A stretch of 64,000 nucleotides of DNA, taken from the NCBI RefSeq assembly GCF_001949145.1, contig NW_019091377.1, positions 1,498,168 to 1,562,167 of the forward strand. Reading direction: 5' to 3'. Below are positions 1 to 11,194 of this stretch, in pieces. The translations under genes and the position numbers were made by a program. This DNA is from Acanthaster planci. Its lineage: Eukaryota > Echinodermata > Asteroidea > Valvatida > Acanthasteridae. The number at the start of each line of letters is the position of its first letter. Within the stretch, counting starts at the first letter, position 1. Under the pieces are notes generated by a model, which was not told the origin of the DNA, did no database searches, and saw only the letters and a list, made by a program, of their open reading frames with translations.

Positions 1-318
1 CTGACCTCTTTTCAATAGGGGCCAGATTAGCGTGCAGTGGTGCTGTGTGGCTCATCGCTGCGGTGGTGGAGCGCTTTTGTCCCCGGTGGTAATCCGCTTG
101 CTCTCAATGCCCCAAACCCTGGTATACGGTTTCAAAATAACGCTGCATTATCACCACTTTTGAGAGTGAAAAATGCCGGTAATGCCCAGCAGCCTGGTCT
201 TTTGTTCGGAGTATGGTCTTTTGTTACAGGGCCCTGTTTCTTTTGTCCGAGTTCGGAGACCCCGGCCACGCATATAAACCATACGGCTCCGATTTCGGAG
301 TCCCCGGCTGGTATTGGT
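1..318 (+). mobile_element. Dispersed repeat, copy 1 (5' end may be cut by the window edge)
   Basis: About 318 bases align with 47199-47516 in the same orientation with scattered substitutions and almost no indels; I judge identity near 90 percent by eye. It has no long ORF of its own and no poly-A tail. It sits in the intron before the first visible BRD4-like exon. The family is not recognised. Confidence 0.75.
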
Positions 319-439
319 TAGGAGTAAGTTTTAGTTTAATCTGATCCAGTTCTATCACAATGCCTGGCAAGTCCCTGCAAGTTTTCTCTCGGGTGGTCTG
401 GTCGTGAGCCAAATATGTTATTCAAATTAACTAGGAAAA

Positions 440-512
440 AAGCATTCCTTTATAATTGGTCACCATTAGTGGTGGCAGGTCTTATGAAAGGACTCTTGGA
501 CTCGTATATCCA
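440..512 (+). mobile_element. Probable fragment of the GAGTCCATCACAAGTC MITE family
   Basis: It shares AAAAGCATTCCTTT, a TCACC.TTA...GGC.TTATGA stretch and a GGACTCG-TAT right end with the element at 25306-25488, but is decayed. Related words (GAGTCCATCACAAGTCA, ACTTGTGATGAA) also occur in the next intron at about 1091-1170. Confidence 0.4.
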
Positions 513-577
513 CTGTGCGCATGCCAACTCAGTCCATGCTAATATCTTGATGTTCTCCTTTCTGTCAATGTCGGCAG

Positions 578-1027
578 CTCAAGCTACTGTTCCATCTGGC
601 AAGGCCACGAGTCAGCCAACGGTGAAGACGAAAGCGGCTGCAGCAGCCGCAGCCGCTGCCGCAAAGGCAGCAGCCGAGGCAGCAGCCGAGGCCGCAGCTG
701 CCCAAGCAGCGGCAGCTGCAGCTCAGGCCATCAAGCCCCCGCCCCAGCCGGAGACACCTCTCTCCAAGCCCCCGGCCCCTGTCTCGCACTTGAGCCTCCC
801 GGCCCAGCCCAGTCGGCCCAGCAGCAAGGCCGCCCCGCTGCCGGCCAAGTTGCAGAGTAAGCGGCCGCTCTTGTCACCACCAGCAGCTGCAAAGCAGGAC
901 GCCAAGCCGCCCCTCCAGTCGCCCCCGCCACTTCAGCCAGTGCAGCAAATGTCTCCGGTTGTGACTTCGCCACCGTCGCAATTACTGTCAACCCCAGCGC
1001 CGGATCCTGCAGTTACAACTCAAAAGA
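578..1027 (+). CDS. BRD4: BRD4-like exon a: Ala-rich and Pro-rich linker
   Basis: Acceptor cag at 575-577 (my choice; the reading frame stays open upstream, so the true start is less sure) and donor gtaaat at 1028. It enters with two bases of a split codon and leaves in phase 1. It encodes an Ala tract broken by Lys, Glu and Gln (about 631-728), then Pro/Ser/Gln-rich sequence. Confidence 0.78.
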
Positions 1028-4000
1028 GTAAATATAACCACCCCAAGTCTTTCGACTACCGCTGTAGTTTTGTCCATCATAACTTGCAGCGAGTCCATCA
1101 CAAGTCATCCAGTCAGCTGCTGAAAAACAAACTCACTTGTAAATGGTCCTGTGACTAGACTTGTGATGAACTTAACTACGTCTGTGTTTCTTATCATCTA
1201 TCTATTAAATTGAATTCAGAAGTTTATTTTACTTACATTCTTTAATCATTCCTGCACTGGTTTTCTGATCAGTTTACGGTTCCATTCATCTCTATTCACG
1301 TAGATGATGTCTCCAAGCCCTCACTTCAGCAGCAGAAACCCAAAGTTCCCGCACACCAGTCCAAGCCAGCTGGCCTGCCCACACCACCCTCCCTCACTCC
1401 TGTGAAGCCCCAGTCCACGCCTGCCCAACCCAGACTGCCGAAGCCCCACCCCCGGGATGGAACTGTCTCAGAACCCCCCACCCTCAAAGCGCAGTCCACC
1501 ACACCGCCCCCTCAGGGAAAGCCCCAGTCGTCAGCCCAACCCCCCAGGCACGACATCAGCGGCGCCGTCCCCCATGGGGACTTGATGAACGCAGACCCCG
1601 ACACAGATCCGGACCACCTCCCCCCGGAGGCACCCTCCCAGCCCTCCCCTCCCTTGCCCCTGGGGGGTCGTCATGAATCACCAGTGTACAGCCCTTCCAT
1701 GCCCAAGCTGGAAAAGCCTGACCTGGTCCCTGTCAAGTTCATGATCGGCGATGACGAGGAAGAGGACGAAAAAGAAAAGAAGGCAGAGCAGCAGCCAATG
1801 CAAAATAATTCCCCCGTTTCCACGGAAACACCAGCCCTGCCTCCAACTCAGAGCACTACCCCTAAGGAACCCGTTAAACAAGGTGGGTATGAAAGCCTGT
1901 CAGAACTCCCATTGCACACATCTGCTAAGCATGAGGAAAATTTGATTAGCGAAAACCAGGTTACCAACCAAAGTATAGTGCATTGTTTTCTAACGCTTGT
2001 GACTGGTACCCACTTGACTCAGTACATAAATTCCCTAAAGTGATTTTCTACGGGTGTTTCCAAAGGTACATTGAGAAGTAAAGTTAACCAAGGAATGTGC
2101 ACAAATGGCATGTGTATAAAACTTACTAAGAGTTGACTTTCCATGCTTTTCTAGTCCTGAAGGCACAGTAGTTTGGCAGTTTGGAGACTTTTCGCCCTGT
2201 TCATTGTCAAGAATTACATGTATTTCATACACTTATTGGTTGTATGTTTTGACACTTTCAGCCCCTCCAACCAAACCCAGCAGTATGCCCTCAACGAAGA
2301 GCTCGGAAAACCTCAAAAAGTTAGAGAGAACAGCTCCAGGACCGCTGAAGAAGGTACAGAAACGGCATTCCTTATTTTTTTTTTGTTACCACACCTGATT
2401 CAATATTGTAGACTGTCCGCTCAGCAAACCCTGGAACATCATTTGCAATGGAAAGTGGCCTGTGTCATGTCTTTCTCTTCAAGTCGCAATTTTTCCTAGT
2501 TTATTCTGCAATAAGAGATGCTTAGTTGACAAGTACCCCTTTACTTTAATATGACAATTAGACCTTGTCACCAATCAAATGGCACGAATATGCTACAGAT
2601 GTTCACATTTGCAGGTGTATACTCCATGCTAGTTGTCACAAATAAACAGGTATATATACATGAGAAAAATATGGAAGGGCTGCGTAGCACCGTGATCAGA
2701 ATATTGACAAGAATATAATATTAAATCAGTGCTCTGTAATATGCGATTGCCGAGCTTTCGGTAACTGAGTACCTTCAGGGCAAGCAGATTCAGTTCTGAT
2801 TCAGGTACATATACGTGTCAAGTGTCAACCTCAGGAAGATCGTCACTTGATCAATCCCTTCACAATGGGATTATTTTGACTGCGACTGCTGGGCTGTGGT
2901 ATGCCCTGAATGGAGGGCTTTGTCCATCAGCAGGGCCCCTTTGAACCAGCAGCTGCATGGTGAATAGACTGTATGTGTGGTATGCACTAATCCTCACATT
3001 AAGGTGCTGTAGTAGCAGTCATCTGTAGCGAAGGGGTTAAACCAAAGAAGTTGGCTCTCATTCACATTTGCTGAACAGATTTCTTCGGCCTTAAGGATCG
3101 CATTCAGTATTGCATCTTTGCACAAACCGGATTTTGTTTTATTTCGATTTTTTGAAAATCTGTCTTTGCAGCTCCCTTCTCAAGACGTCAAGATCCAGAA
3201 CGTGGGTTCCTGGTCCAACCTGGCCACGGCGCTCAACACGGCCAAGCCCAAGCAGGCTACGCCGGTGGTCAACCGCTCCACCAGCTCCAGCTTTGAAATG
3301 TTCCGGAAGGCGGCCCAAGAGAAAAAAGAACGAGTGAGTCCGTCTCTCCTCAGCCCCAGGCTGTCCTCAATTCTTGATCCACATCCTTGCAACTCTACTC
3401 CTCACGATTTACATCGGTCACAGTTCTAGGATTAGAGATAATGTGCACTTTCCATCCATTGTTGTAATGTGTCTGTCATTCATCAAAAGCCTTTTTTATT
3501 CGTACTTCAAAGCTTGCAGTAAGATATTCATAGTACGCTTTGAAAATTGGCAAGAGTAATTTAGACTTTGTAATAAAAAGCATAGTAATCAAAGAATGCA
3601 AGAACAGGGTACAGAAATCGAGAGCATTTTAAACGTATTCGTCAATTTGTGTTGTTTTTGCTGCACCGTCCCCCCCCCCCGCACATTCAGGAAAGGGCCA
3701 AGAAGATTCAAGAGGAGATGAGGAAGAGCCAACGGGAGCAGGCAGAGAAAGAAAGACAGCGACAGGAGCGGGAGAGACTGAGGCAAGTCTAACCGCTTGG
3801 CTAAGCCCACTAGGCCTGAACGATTTCTGGTTTTACCAAAACTCTCACTTTCTGGAAGTTTCTGATCCATGACGTTTATGTGCAAAATTGTTTAAGACAG
3901 GGTTGAACAGGTTTCATTGTAGATTCTGAAAGCGGAATTTGTCTCTACGATGTTTTTTTGTTTTAGGGGACATAGACCCTCCATTACGACATTTGTCCTC

Positions 4001-5477
4001 GTGAACATAGTAAACATTTATATTTAGATATTTACATTTAAATATGAACATAAAAAATATTAGAATTGATAAAAACTGTTAAATCAAAAACACCAATCTC
4101 GATAGACTATGGCTAATTTCTATTCACGCCTGATTTTAGAGGAAAATCTAAAAAAAATTTTCAAGTGAAGTTCGCTTGCATGGCTAAAATAAAAAATTAG
4201 TTTGCCAATTTTAAGAAAGTGTTTGCACTTTGTTGTTGTTGGAGCCTGATGGAAGTTGTGATGCTTGTTTTTCTTCTGCAGGGAGAAGGAGGAAGATGAA
4301 GCATTGGAGAGGGCGCGACTGGCGCAGAAGGAGGACCAAAACAAGCAGCAGTCCCAGAAAGAGAGGGAGAGATTACGGGAGCAGGAGAGGCGGAAACGAG
4401 AAGCGGTCAGTCAGATTTTACCCTGTTTGGCTTCCGCAGTGGTCTTGGCCTCAGGATGCTAATTCTTGATAACATACCATACATAGAGGCCCCTATAATG
4501 ACTCCATAATTAGATGAGCGAGCTTGCTTGCACTAAGAGAGGTTCAGTTTTTTTTCTAGCCAGGCTTTTTCTAGGGTACCAATTACCAATCCCAAAATGG
4601 TTCATTTTCAGTCATCTGTCTTGTAAACATGTGCATGTCGAGTAGAATTCGCTTGTGAAGTGTGGCGGTCACGCATGCTAATTAAACATGCATTGCAGTG
4701 ATTGGCCCAGCAGGACTACCAGTGTCAAATGGGAAGCCGGCATTTGTTTGAAGATAATAGTATTACACCAACCGTCTAATTTACATAGAGGGGTTACACC
4801 CTCCCCCGAGACGTTAGTGTGGGCATGGTTGGAGAAAGAGCAAGTACCCAATTTCGCAAACAAATGCAGCCTTCACTTTTAATCATCTACGTCTTGGGTA
4901 GAGACTACTTCTGCAGAGGCATAAAAGTTTGATTTTCTTGTTGGGGGAGTTGGGGGTGTGGAGGGCACAATCAGCCTCATTTTCTGGATTGGAATCTGAA
5001 GTTGGTGGTAACGTTATTTTCAGGATATGGTGAATCATTTCTTTCCCTCTCATCTCTGCCACATTTTAAAAGTTCCAAAACCCAGTGGCGGAATATGCTC
5101 AAATTGACATATGCTCGACTGTTCTAAAGTTGCAGCATGGAGTTTGATCTGACATCATGAATATGCATTCATGTTTGCTTCCACGCTGAGTAGGAGCTAG
5201 CCTTAAGACCTGTGCCAAGTCTCTATTGCACACATCCTTTTATGTGATAGTTTTAAAAAAATGCAACGCATCGAAATTCAAAATAGGATTCTGAAGGCAA
5301 CTTGGCTTCAGACTTGGAGAGTATACACAGGCTACGACAGGTAGATCTGTCGGAGAAATTCAGGTTAATGCTGATGTTCATTTTGTATGTATTATATTTT
5401 GCTGCTTTCAGATGGCCGGTGTCATTGACATGAATCAACAAAGCGACATTATGTCACAGTTTGAGGAAATGCTCTGA
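578..5477 (+). CDS. BRD4: BET-family transcription co-activator, C-terminal part (BRD4 long-isoform type), seven exons, 5' incomplete
   Basis: BET proteins read acetylated histones and, in the long BRD4/BRDT form, recruit P-TEFb through the extreme C terminus to release paused RNA polymerase II in the nucleus. Seen here: coding exons 578-1027, 1304-1882, 2262-2353, 3172-3333, 3691-3782, 4282-4405 and 5412-5477, which join in one frame to 520 residues plus stop. In order they give an Ala-rich tract, a long Pro/Gln/Lys-rich linker, an acidic patch (MIGDDEEEDEKEK), the block DVKIQNVGSWSNLA...STSSSFEMFRKAAQEKK, a charged Glu/Arg/Gln helix, and MAGVIDMNQQSDIMSQFEE at the end. The last two match the BRD4/BRDT C-terminal motif (REAMA.TIDM..QSD..S.FE). 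The bromodomains and ET domain are not in the window and should lie to the left. One intron has a GC donor. Invertebrates usually have one BET gene, so orthology to BRD4 rather than BRDT cannot be decided. Confidence 0.93.
1304..1882 (+). CDS. BRD4: BRD4-like exon b: Pro-rich linker with acidic patch
   Basis: Acceptor tag at 1301-1303, donor gtgggt at 1883. The phases fit both neighbours. It encodes low-complexity Pro/Gln/Lys sequence ending in an acidic run of Asp and Glu near 1747-1790. Confidence 0.87.
2262..2353 (+). CDS. BRD4: BRD4-like exon c: short Ser/Lys linker
   Basis: Acceptor tttcag ending at 2261, donor gtacag at 2354. It encodes PPTKPSSMPSTKSSENLKK and a short basic end. The split codon with exon b gives Ala. 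Confidence 0.85.
3172..3333 (+). CDS. BRD4: BRD4-like exon d: conserved SxSF/FR-AA block
   Basis: Acceptor tttgcag ending at 3171, donor gtgagt at 3334. It encodes KIQNVGSWSNLA and SSSFEMFRKAAQEKK, which correspond to the K(I)KNMGSW and SFEQFRRAAREKEE blocks of vertebrate BRD4. Confidence 0.93.
3691..3782 (+). CDS. BRD4: BRD4-like exon e: charged helix
   Basis: Acceptor cattcag after a C-rich tract, ending at 3690. The exon ends CTGAG before GCAAGT, a GC splice donor. Using it joins codon AG|G to the next exon and keeps the frame; the GT seven bases on is out of register and runs to a stop. Confidence 0.9.
4282..4405 (+). CDS. BRD4: BRD4-like exon f: charged helix
   Basis: Acceptor ttctgcag ending at 4281, donor gtcagt at 4406. 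It encodes REKEEDEALERARLAQ and ends in ERRKREA, as in the BRD4 segment EDEDALEQARRAHEE...RRREA. Confidence 0.93.
5412..5477 (+). CDS. BRD4: BRD4-like terminal exon: P-TEFb-binding C-terminal motif
   Basis: Acceptor ctttcag ending at 5411 and stop TGA at 5475-5477. Its 21 residues read MAGVIDMNQQSDIMSQFEE plus ML. In vertebrates this segment binds cyclin T/CDK9. Confidence 0.95.
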   Translation: MAGVIDMNQQSDIMSQFEEML

Positions 5478-8030
5478 TAGCTACAAAGAGGTCAGGACTC
5501 TTGGCTTTTTCCTCGTGTCTTCTTATTCCCAAAGACTCGGAAGTCAGACCCGAGATTGTAAGTGAAATATCTGCATCCAGAACTCAAGATACCATTGTTT
5601 GCTCTACGAGACAAATTCTGTACCCTAGAGTGGGCACTTTTCCCTTCCTTTTCATTGAGGCAAACAAGGATTTAGTCTTCACACTGCAGCCATCTTTGTC
5701 TGGTGTCTTGAGGCATACAACAAAAATGCCCCTAGAAGTGGATAGCTCCTGTGCAGGCACCAGCCTATTTTTTTTAATACATGGCTGGGGGCCTCATTGT
5801 GAGTGGTAATGTACTGATGGCACATTTGTGGACTGAGAATCCTACAAAGATGTTTTGAAGGGGCAGTTATTCAAGATTTCTTGTGGGAATCTTGGCCAGC
5901 CTTCTCATAAAAATGTTCCCCCATGAACAAAAGGAAAATCATGTTGCAATTTTAGAGCGCTGTTGATACATAAACATCTCAAAGATGAACCAATTTAACA
6001 ACCATTAATGTATCTGGTTCGGGCATTGTCAAATATGTCAGCGATCCTGATAAACGTTTGTGAGGAAATTTTGTTATCTTGTCACTCTTGGCTGAAGCGA
6101 ATTTGGGCATTACATTTTCGGTGTTTCAGCAGCTAAAAAGGGTTTGAGGCCTCCAACATAAAATAAAATAAGAAACAAATTTTAAAAAAACTGAGAATAG
6201 TTTTGAAGACGTCTTTACGAATGATAATAGGAAGAAGAAATACGACAATGACTGAAAGTACTTCCTTCTATTCCAAAAGTTTTGGTGTATTTTTGCACCA
6301 GAAGAGGCAGCTTTGCACTGATCTGCACTGTTGTAAGAATTTCTTAGTTGCTCTTTTGACAGAAATAAGATTATGAATGTTTGGGGGATGGAAATATAAA
6401 GATAAATCGCTGTCAATATGTCCCTCTCTGTAATCCTTGAAACCATGGCAACAGACTGTCTTTTTTTCTTTAATTCTTGGTATTCAAGACCCTTACGGGG
6501 GCAAGAGGGTTTTCAAAATTTGTGTCTGCGTTCATCCATCTGTACGATTCAAAGATCACTGAAAATTCCCTTCCCATATATGAATTTGAACCGCATCTTT
6601 CTTGGTTTGGTTTTCTACATGAATACGATGAATGGAAAGGAAGCTTTCTGCCTAGCCTCAATGTTCATTGTTAGTACTGTACAAGGTATTTATGCAAAAC
6701 TTGACAAATTGCTCAAAATATGTTGGAGTAATAATTCAGAGCAGTGCCACTTGCTAGTGTGGCCGACATCAGGCAGGGCAGAACTTTTTCACAACCCAAT
6801 CGTCAAATCATAACAATCCATGAAAAGAGTTGGACCTTAATGCAGTGCAAGCTGGACTGGTGAACGAAGCGAGATTGGATTTACTCTCAGAAATTCACAC
6901 TGAAAGGTGTGGAGTTGCTGCGAGGGGTTTCATGTATAAGGAAACTGTGTACAGATGTAATCAGAGTGATTGAAACACTATTTATAAAATTGCTTGTTGG
7001 TGTATAACAAAACTCGCCTTATTTATGTATTGTACTGTGTACAGTAAGAACATTGATTCCATCTGGGTTTTTTTCTAGAAGTTTCTTTTTTTTTCATGGG
7101 TGGTACTGGGTTAAAAAGAAAAGACTGAGAAAAGCAAGAGTCTGGTCTTCAGTGGCATAGACTAGAAGACGGTATGATTGTGTTTCTTTTCTTGTCTATT
7201 CTCTGTCACGCTGCACTGAGGCATTGTGGGATGCAAAGTGCCACATTCCTTGTTTCCAGAGTCACTTGAGCACTCATCAAAGCGCCCTCTCTTGATATGA
7301 CTGGGAAATCGGCAGGCAAGATAAATCAGTGATGTTTGTAGGCAACCACTGTGGATCAAAAGTTCATTCATTTTTTAAAAACTGTATTTCTTAGGTTTGT
7401 TACTTGTTTCACTCAGTAGGATACCAGCTAGTTTTAAGAATTTTCCCATTGTCATTTTTTAATCCATGTTCAGATTTTGTCTGTGACAAATTCAGATTGA
7501 CAGTTGTTCCGCTGTGATAGCACGGTCCCTTGCCAGGGCCTGTTAGGCACTGAGCTGAGTGCTCCAGAGCTTAACCCATAAAACACGTAAAATGGTATGC
7601 CAGAAACAGCATATTAGATCTTGCACCAATTAACCCACATCCATTCTAGCCTGTACAGTTTCTTAACTATGCATCGAAAAAAACTTGCATGTGCCCCAGA
7701 TGGTTGTTGTATAGCCTGGCACCTCCTTAGAGTAGTGTGGTGCCCAGGCTGTGAGCAGTGACTATGCTCAGGTTGCCCATAGCAGCCTGCACACCAGACC
7801 ATCAAGGATACAGCCTGACCTCAAAACCACAACCCTTCAGCTCTACTTAATGTGGAACCGTCTTTGCCTTTGCATGGCATGGCAACACAGTGATGTAACA
7901 GTTGACTGAAAAAAGGAAGGAAAAAAAGGACTGACAACTTAATCTGCTTTGTATGTATATAATGCAGGTCAAAGGGTAACTGACATAAATTTGCATAACT
8001 TATGAATAAAAATAAAAGAGTGACAATGGC
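5478..8030 (+). other. Probable 3' UTR of the BRD4-like gene
   Basis: No supportable coding sequence follows the stop. The sequence is AT-rich with many T runs. A strong AATAAA lies at 8005-8010, directly followed by another in AATAAAATAAAAG context, so a 2.5-kb 3' UTR is plausible. A second candidate AATAAA at 10098-10103 would give a longer form. This is inference from the signals only. Confidence 0.45.
8005..8010 (+). terminator. Candidate polyadenylation signal AATAAA
   Basis: AATAAA in an AT-rich setting 2.5 kb after the BRD4-like stop codon. It is not the only AATAAA in the 3' flank. Confidence 0.35.
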
Positions 8031-10264
8031 TGTTCCAAGAGTATTTAAGTAAAAAAGTCAAATAAGCCAAGTGTTATTAGTTAATTATAATTTTTATTAA
8101 GTTCTGAGTTGTTTAGGCAGGCAATATGTGTATAGTGATCAAATTTTAAAAAATTAATAAAAACAGTGATTAAGTTTGTGTTGAAAGATTTTGAGAAATG
8201 AACAACTTTCCATTAATTTTAAGGTATTCTCAATTTGTAATTAAGAATCAAAGCATAAATTGTGATGCAAAAAAACAGAGGAGTCAAATTTTCATCACGA
8301 CTGTATTTCTTAAAAAGATACTTTTGCACGCATGATGAAAGACCAAACTCAAGTTGTTTAGAAGTAGATAGGAAAGTTAGTTAGACTCTTTCGCTAACCG
8401 AAATATAGTAGGCGAAAAAGGGTGGGGGGGGGACTGATACCTGATGAAATCCAATCTCTGTCACAGTTATGTTCATTATGAAAAACTAGTTCATCGTTAC
8501 TATAAACCCCTAACCTCCAGGGTGTATGGAAAATCATATCGATTTGGGACTGTGAAGGATAGCTATAAGACATCAAAGTCGGCTCTACACTGAATTTCCC
8601 TAATAAACACATGCCATCATATCACAAAGCCCAAAAACTAATTTCTGGAATCCACAAACCAGCAGAGACAGGTGGATAAATAAGACAAAGACAAGTGAGT
8701 AGGAAGGCTTCCGTTTTTGTTTTGCTCGCCTTCGAGGGTGAACAATATTTGTTCTGCAAACAACATTTCCTAGCTTGGCGATGTTACAGTTTTTAGAACG
8801 AGAACTACCGGTATGTACAATGTAAATAATATGTAAAGTTGTGTGTGAACAAGAGGTACGGTATGAATGGTTGCAAAGAGGTTTTACAGTAATTGAATTT
8901 CGAAAAATTCAGCGAGTCGAAATTATGAGAGCAAGTGTCTGGGTTGGAGTTGGTTTTTGGTTCTTTTTCTTCCCAAGGATAATTCTAATTTACCAGAATT
9001 CAGTATAAACAGTGAGTCTCAGTCATCAGTTGCATGGCTTGGCCATTGTATTATCTTCCATGGCTCAGAGTTTCAACATTTTTCTTGTTTTCAGCCTTGT
9101 TCAAAGAGCTCGATACATTGTAAAATAATGTGGAATACCTTCTGTATTTTGATACCTAAATCTTATGTGGCACAATCTTATAATGTGTTTCCTCCATGAG
9201 ACGAGAGTCATAGTTATTGTCAGTGCAGCTAATATGTTCATGATCTCACTTTGATGTACTAAAGTAGATATTTCCAAACAGGTCACTTGGGAGACATTTT
9301 GTGGTAAATTTTTCAACATTAGGGAGACATCGGTCATTAGGGAGACATGTCTCCCTAATGCTCCACTACCGAAAGGAGGAAAATTTTTAATGTCCACATT
9401 TTAAGAGATGACAGATTAGGCTCTGCAGGGAAAACATGGAAAGTTTGGTTAAGATCGGATTAGGGAATATTGAATTATGGGACGGTAAAGTTTTAAAAAT
9501 TTTGTGCACGTTCCTATGGGAATGTCTGCCAAGTGACCCATTTTCAGTAATGAAATAATTTCTGTTATCAGTGCAAGATAATCAGTTTACCAGGATATGT
9601 TCACAAGGTTGTAATTGTTGCAAATAAAAGTTGCTCGGATTTTTTTCCCAGAATGTCCATATACTTGGAAGTGATGGCATCATGAATTAGTGTACGGTAC
9701 CTTTGAAAATGCTCAATATGCATCTAGGTAATCGTTGAGTCCCATTTGATGAAGTTTAAATTTGTAAGGTTTTAAATTATTTTTTTCTCCTTGTCATTAT
9801 AGAACTAATGCCATCTCAGTGAATAGTTTTCCTACAGTACTGGCAAAACTGCCTTTGTGTTTCATTGCTGTTGACATAATTCATTTCTTATTCAAGGTGA
9901 TGTTTATTTGAATTTGAGAATTGGTCTTATGAATCATATTTCAAATGTCAAAGTATCTGGCAAATTGCAGAGTGTAATTATCAACAATTTCTTTCCAAGT
10001 TTGGTTGTTACCTTTATAATGTCCTTTTCTAAGTTCTGTTATATTTATTTGTCATTTTATGAAGATTCTCCACCTGGAGAAAGAAGGGCAAGTTGACAAT
10101 AAAGTATTTTGTACATCAGATCTTAAATCTAACTCCTTTTTTGTTTGCCCTGTGTTTTTTGTGTTTGTTGGTTTTAAATTCTTTGCAGAGAGGAAACAAA
10201 CTTTGACCGTGAATATTTTTCATTGTGTTCAAGATCTGCATTTATCAAAGATAATCAAAATGTA
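8031..10264. other. AT-rich intergenic sequence, no gene seen
   Basis: Short ORFs only, none with a recognisable domain. The one structured item is the palindrome at 9335-9360. The remainder could be the distal 3' UTR of the BRD4-like gene if the AATAAA at 10098 is used. Confidence 0.5.
9317..9360. repeat. Perfect 26-bp palindrome with an adjacent direct half-copy
   Basis: 9335-9360 reads CATTAGGGAGACAT followed by its exact reverse complement, with no spacer. A direct copy of the same half (CATTAGGGAGACAT) stands at 9317-9330, and a weaker GGGAGACAT at 9289-9297. Confidence 0.85.
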
Positions 10265-11155
10265 CTAGTTTTGCTCGGAAATTATTTATGAGTGATTTGA
10301 AAATTGCAATTATTCAAAATTTAATTATTTTGCAAGGCTAACCCCTTGGGGTTCTTCATAAAATTTTGACTTGAAATTTCATTCAGATTGAGATCTTCAT
10401 GCATCATAGATGATCGAAATGAACTTCTTTTTGTTCAAAGACTATATCTGAGTCATTAAGAGAAAAGTCAAATTTTGGCTAATATTAATCATTTTGCAAT
10501 GCTAACCCCTTGCAATTTTATCCAAAATTTTGACTCATGAAATTTCATTCAGATTATGATCTTTATGTATCATAGATGATCGAAATAATTTTCTTTTTGT
10601 TCAAAGGTTATTTCTAAGTCATTAGGAGAAAAGTCAAATTTTGGCCCAAATTTAATCATTTTGCAAGGCTAACCCCTTGCAATTTTATCCAAAATTTTGA
10701 CTCTTGAAATTTCATTCAAATTATGATCTACATGTATCATAAATGATCGAAATGATGTTTTATTTGTTCAGAGATTATTTCTGAGTCATTAAGAGAAAAG
10801 TCAAATTTTGGCCCAAATTTAATCATTTTGCAAGGCTAACCCCTTGCAATTTTTTTCCAAAATTTTGACTCTTGAAATTTCATTCAAATTTAGATTTTCA
10901 TGCATCATAAATGATAGAAATGTCCTTTTTTGTTCAAAGATTTTTTCTGAGTCATTTCGAGAGAAGTCAAATTTTGGCCCAAATGTAATAATTTTGCAAG
11001 GCTAACCCCTAGCAGTTTTTCCAAAACTTTACCTCCTGAAATTTCATTCAAATTGATATCTTGATGCATCAGAGATGATCGAAATGAACTTCTTTTTGTT
11101 CAAAGAGTTTTTATGAGTTATTTGGAGAAAAGTTAAATTTTTGCTGCCATAATAC
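10265..11155 (+). repeat. Satellite-like tandem array, about five units of about 166 bp (orientation A)
   Basis: The word GCTAACCCCT recurs at 10337, 10501, 10668, 10834 and 11001, giving spacings of 164, 167, 166 and 167. Each unit contains AAATTTCATTCA, CATCATA(G/A)ATGAT(C/A)GAAATG and GAGTCATT..GAGA(A)AAGTCAAATTTTGG in order. Confidence 0.9.
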
Positions 11156-11194
11156 GGACGGGTCAAAAGGCGCCCTCGCGTGTTTTCAGAGAGT

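Noticed and set aside
731-991. - strand open frames opposite the Ala/Pro-rich BRD4-like exon
   Set aside because: They are the GC-rich antisense of a real exon and have no domain.
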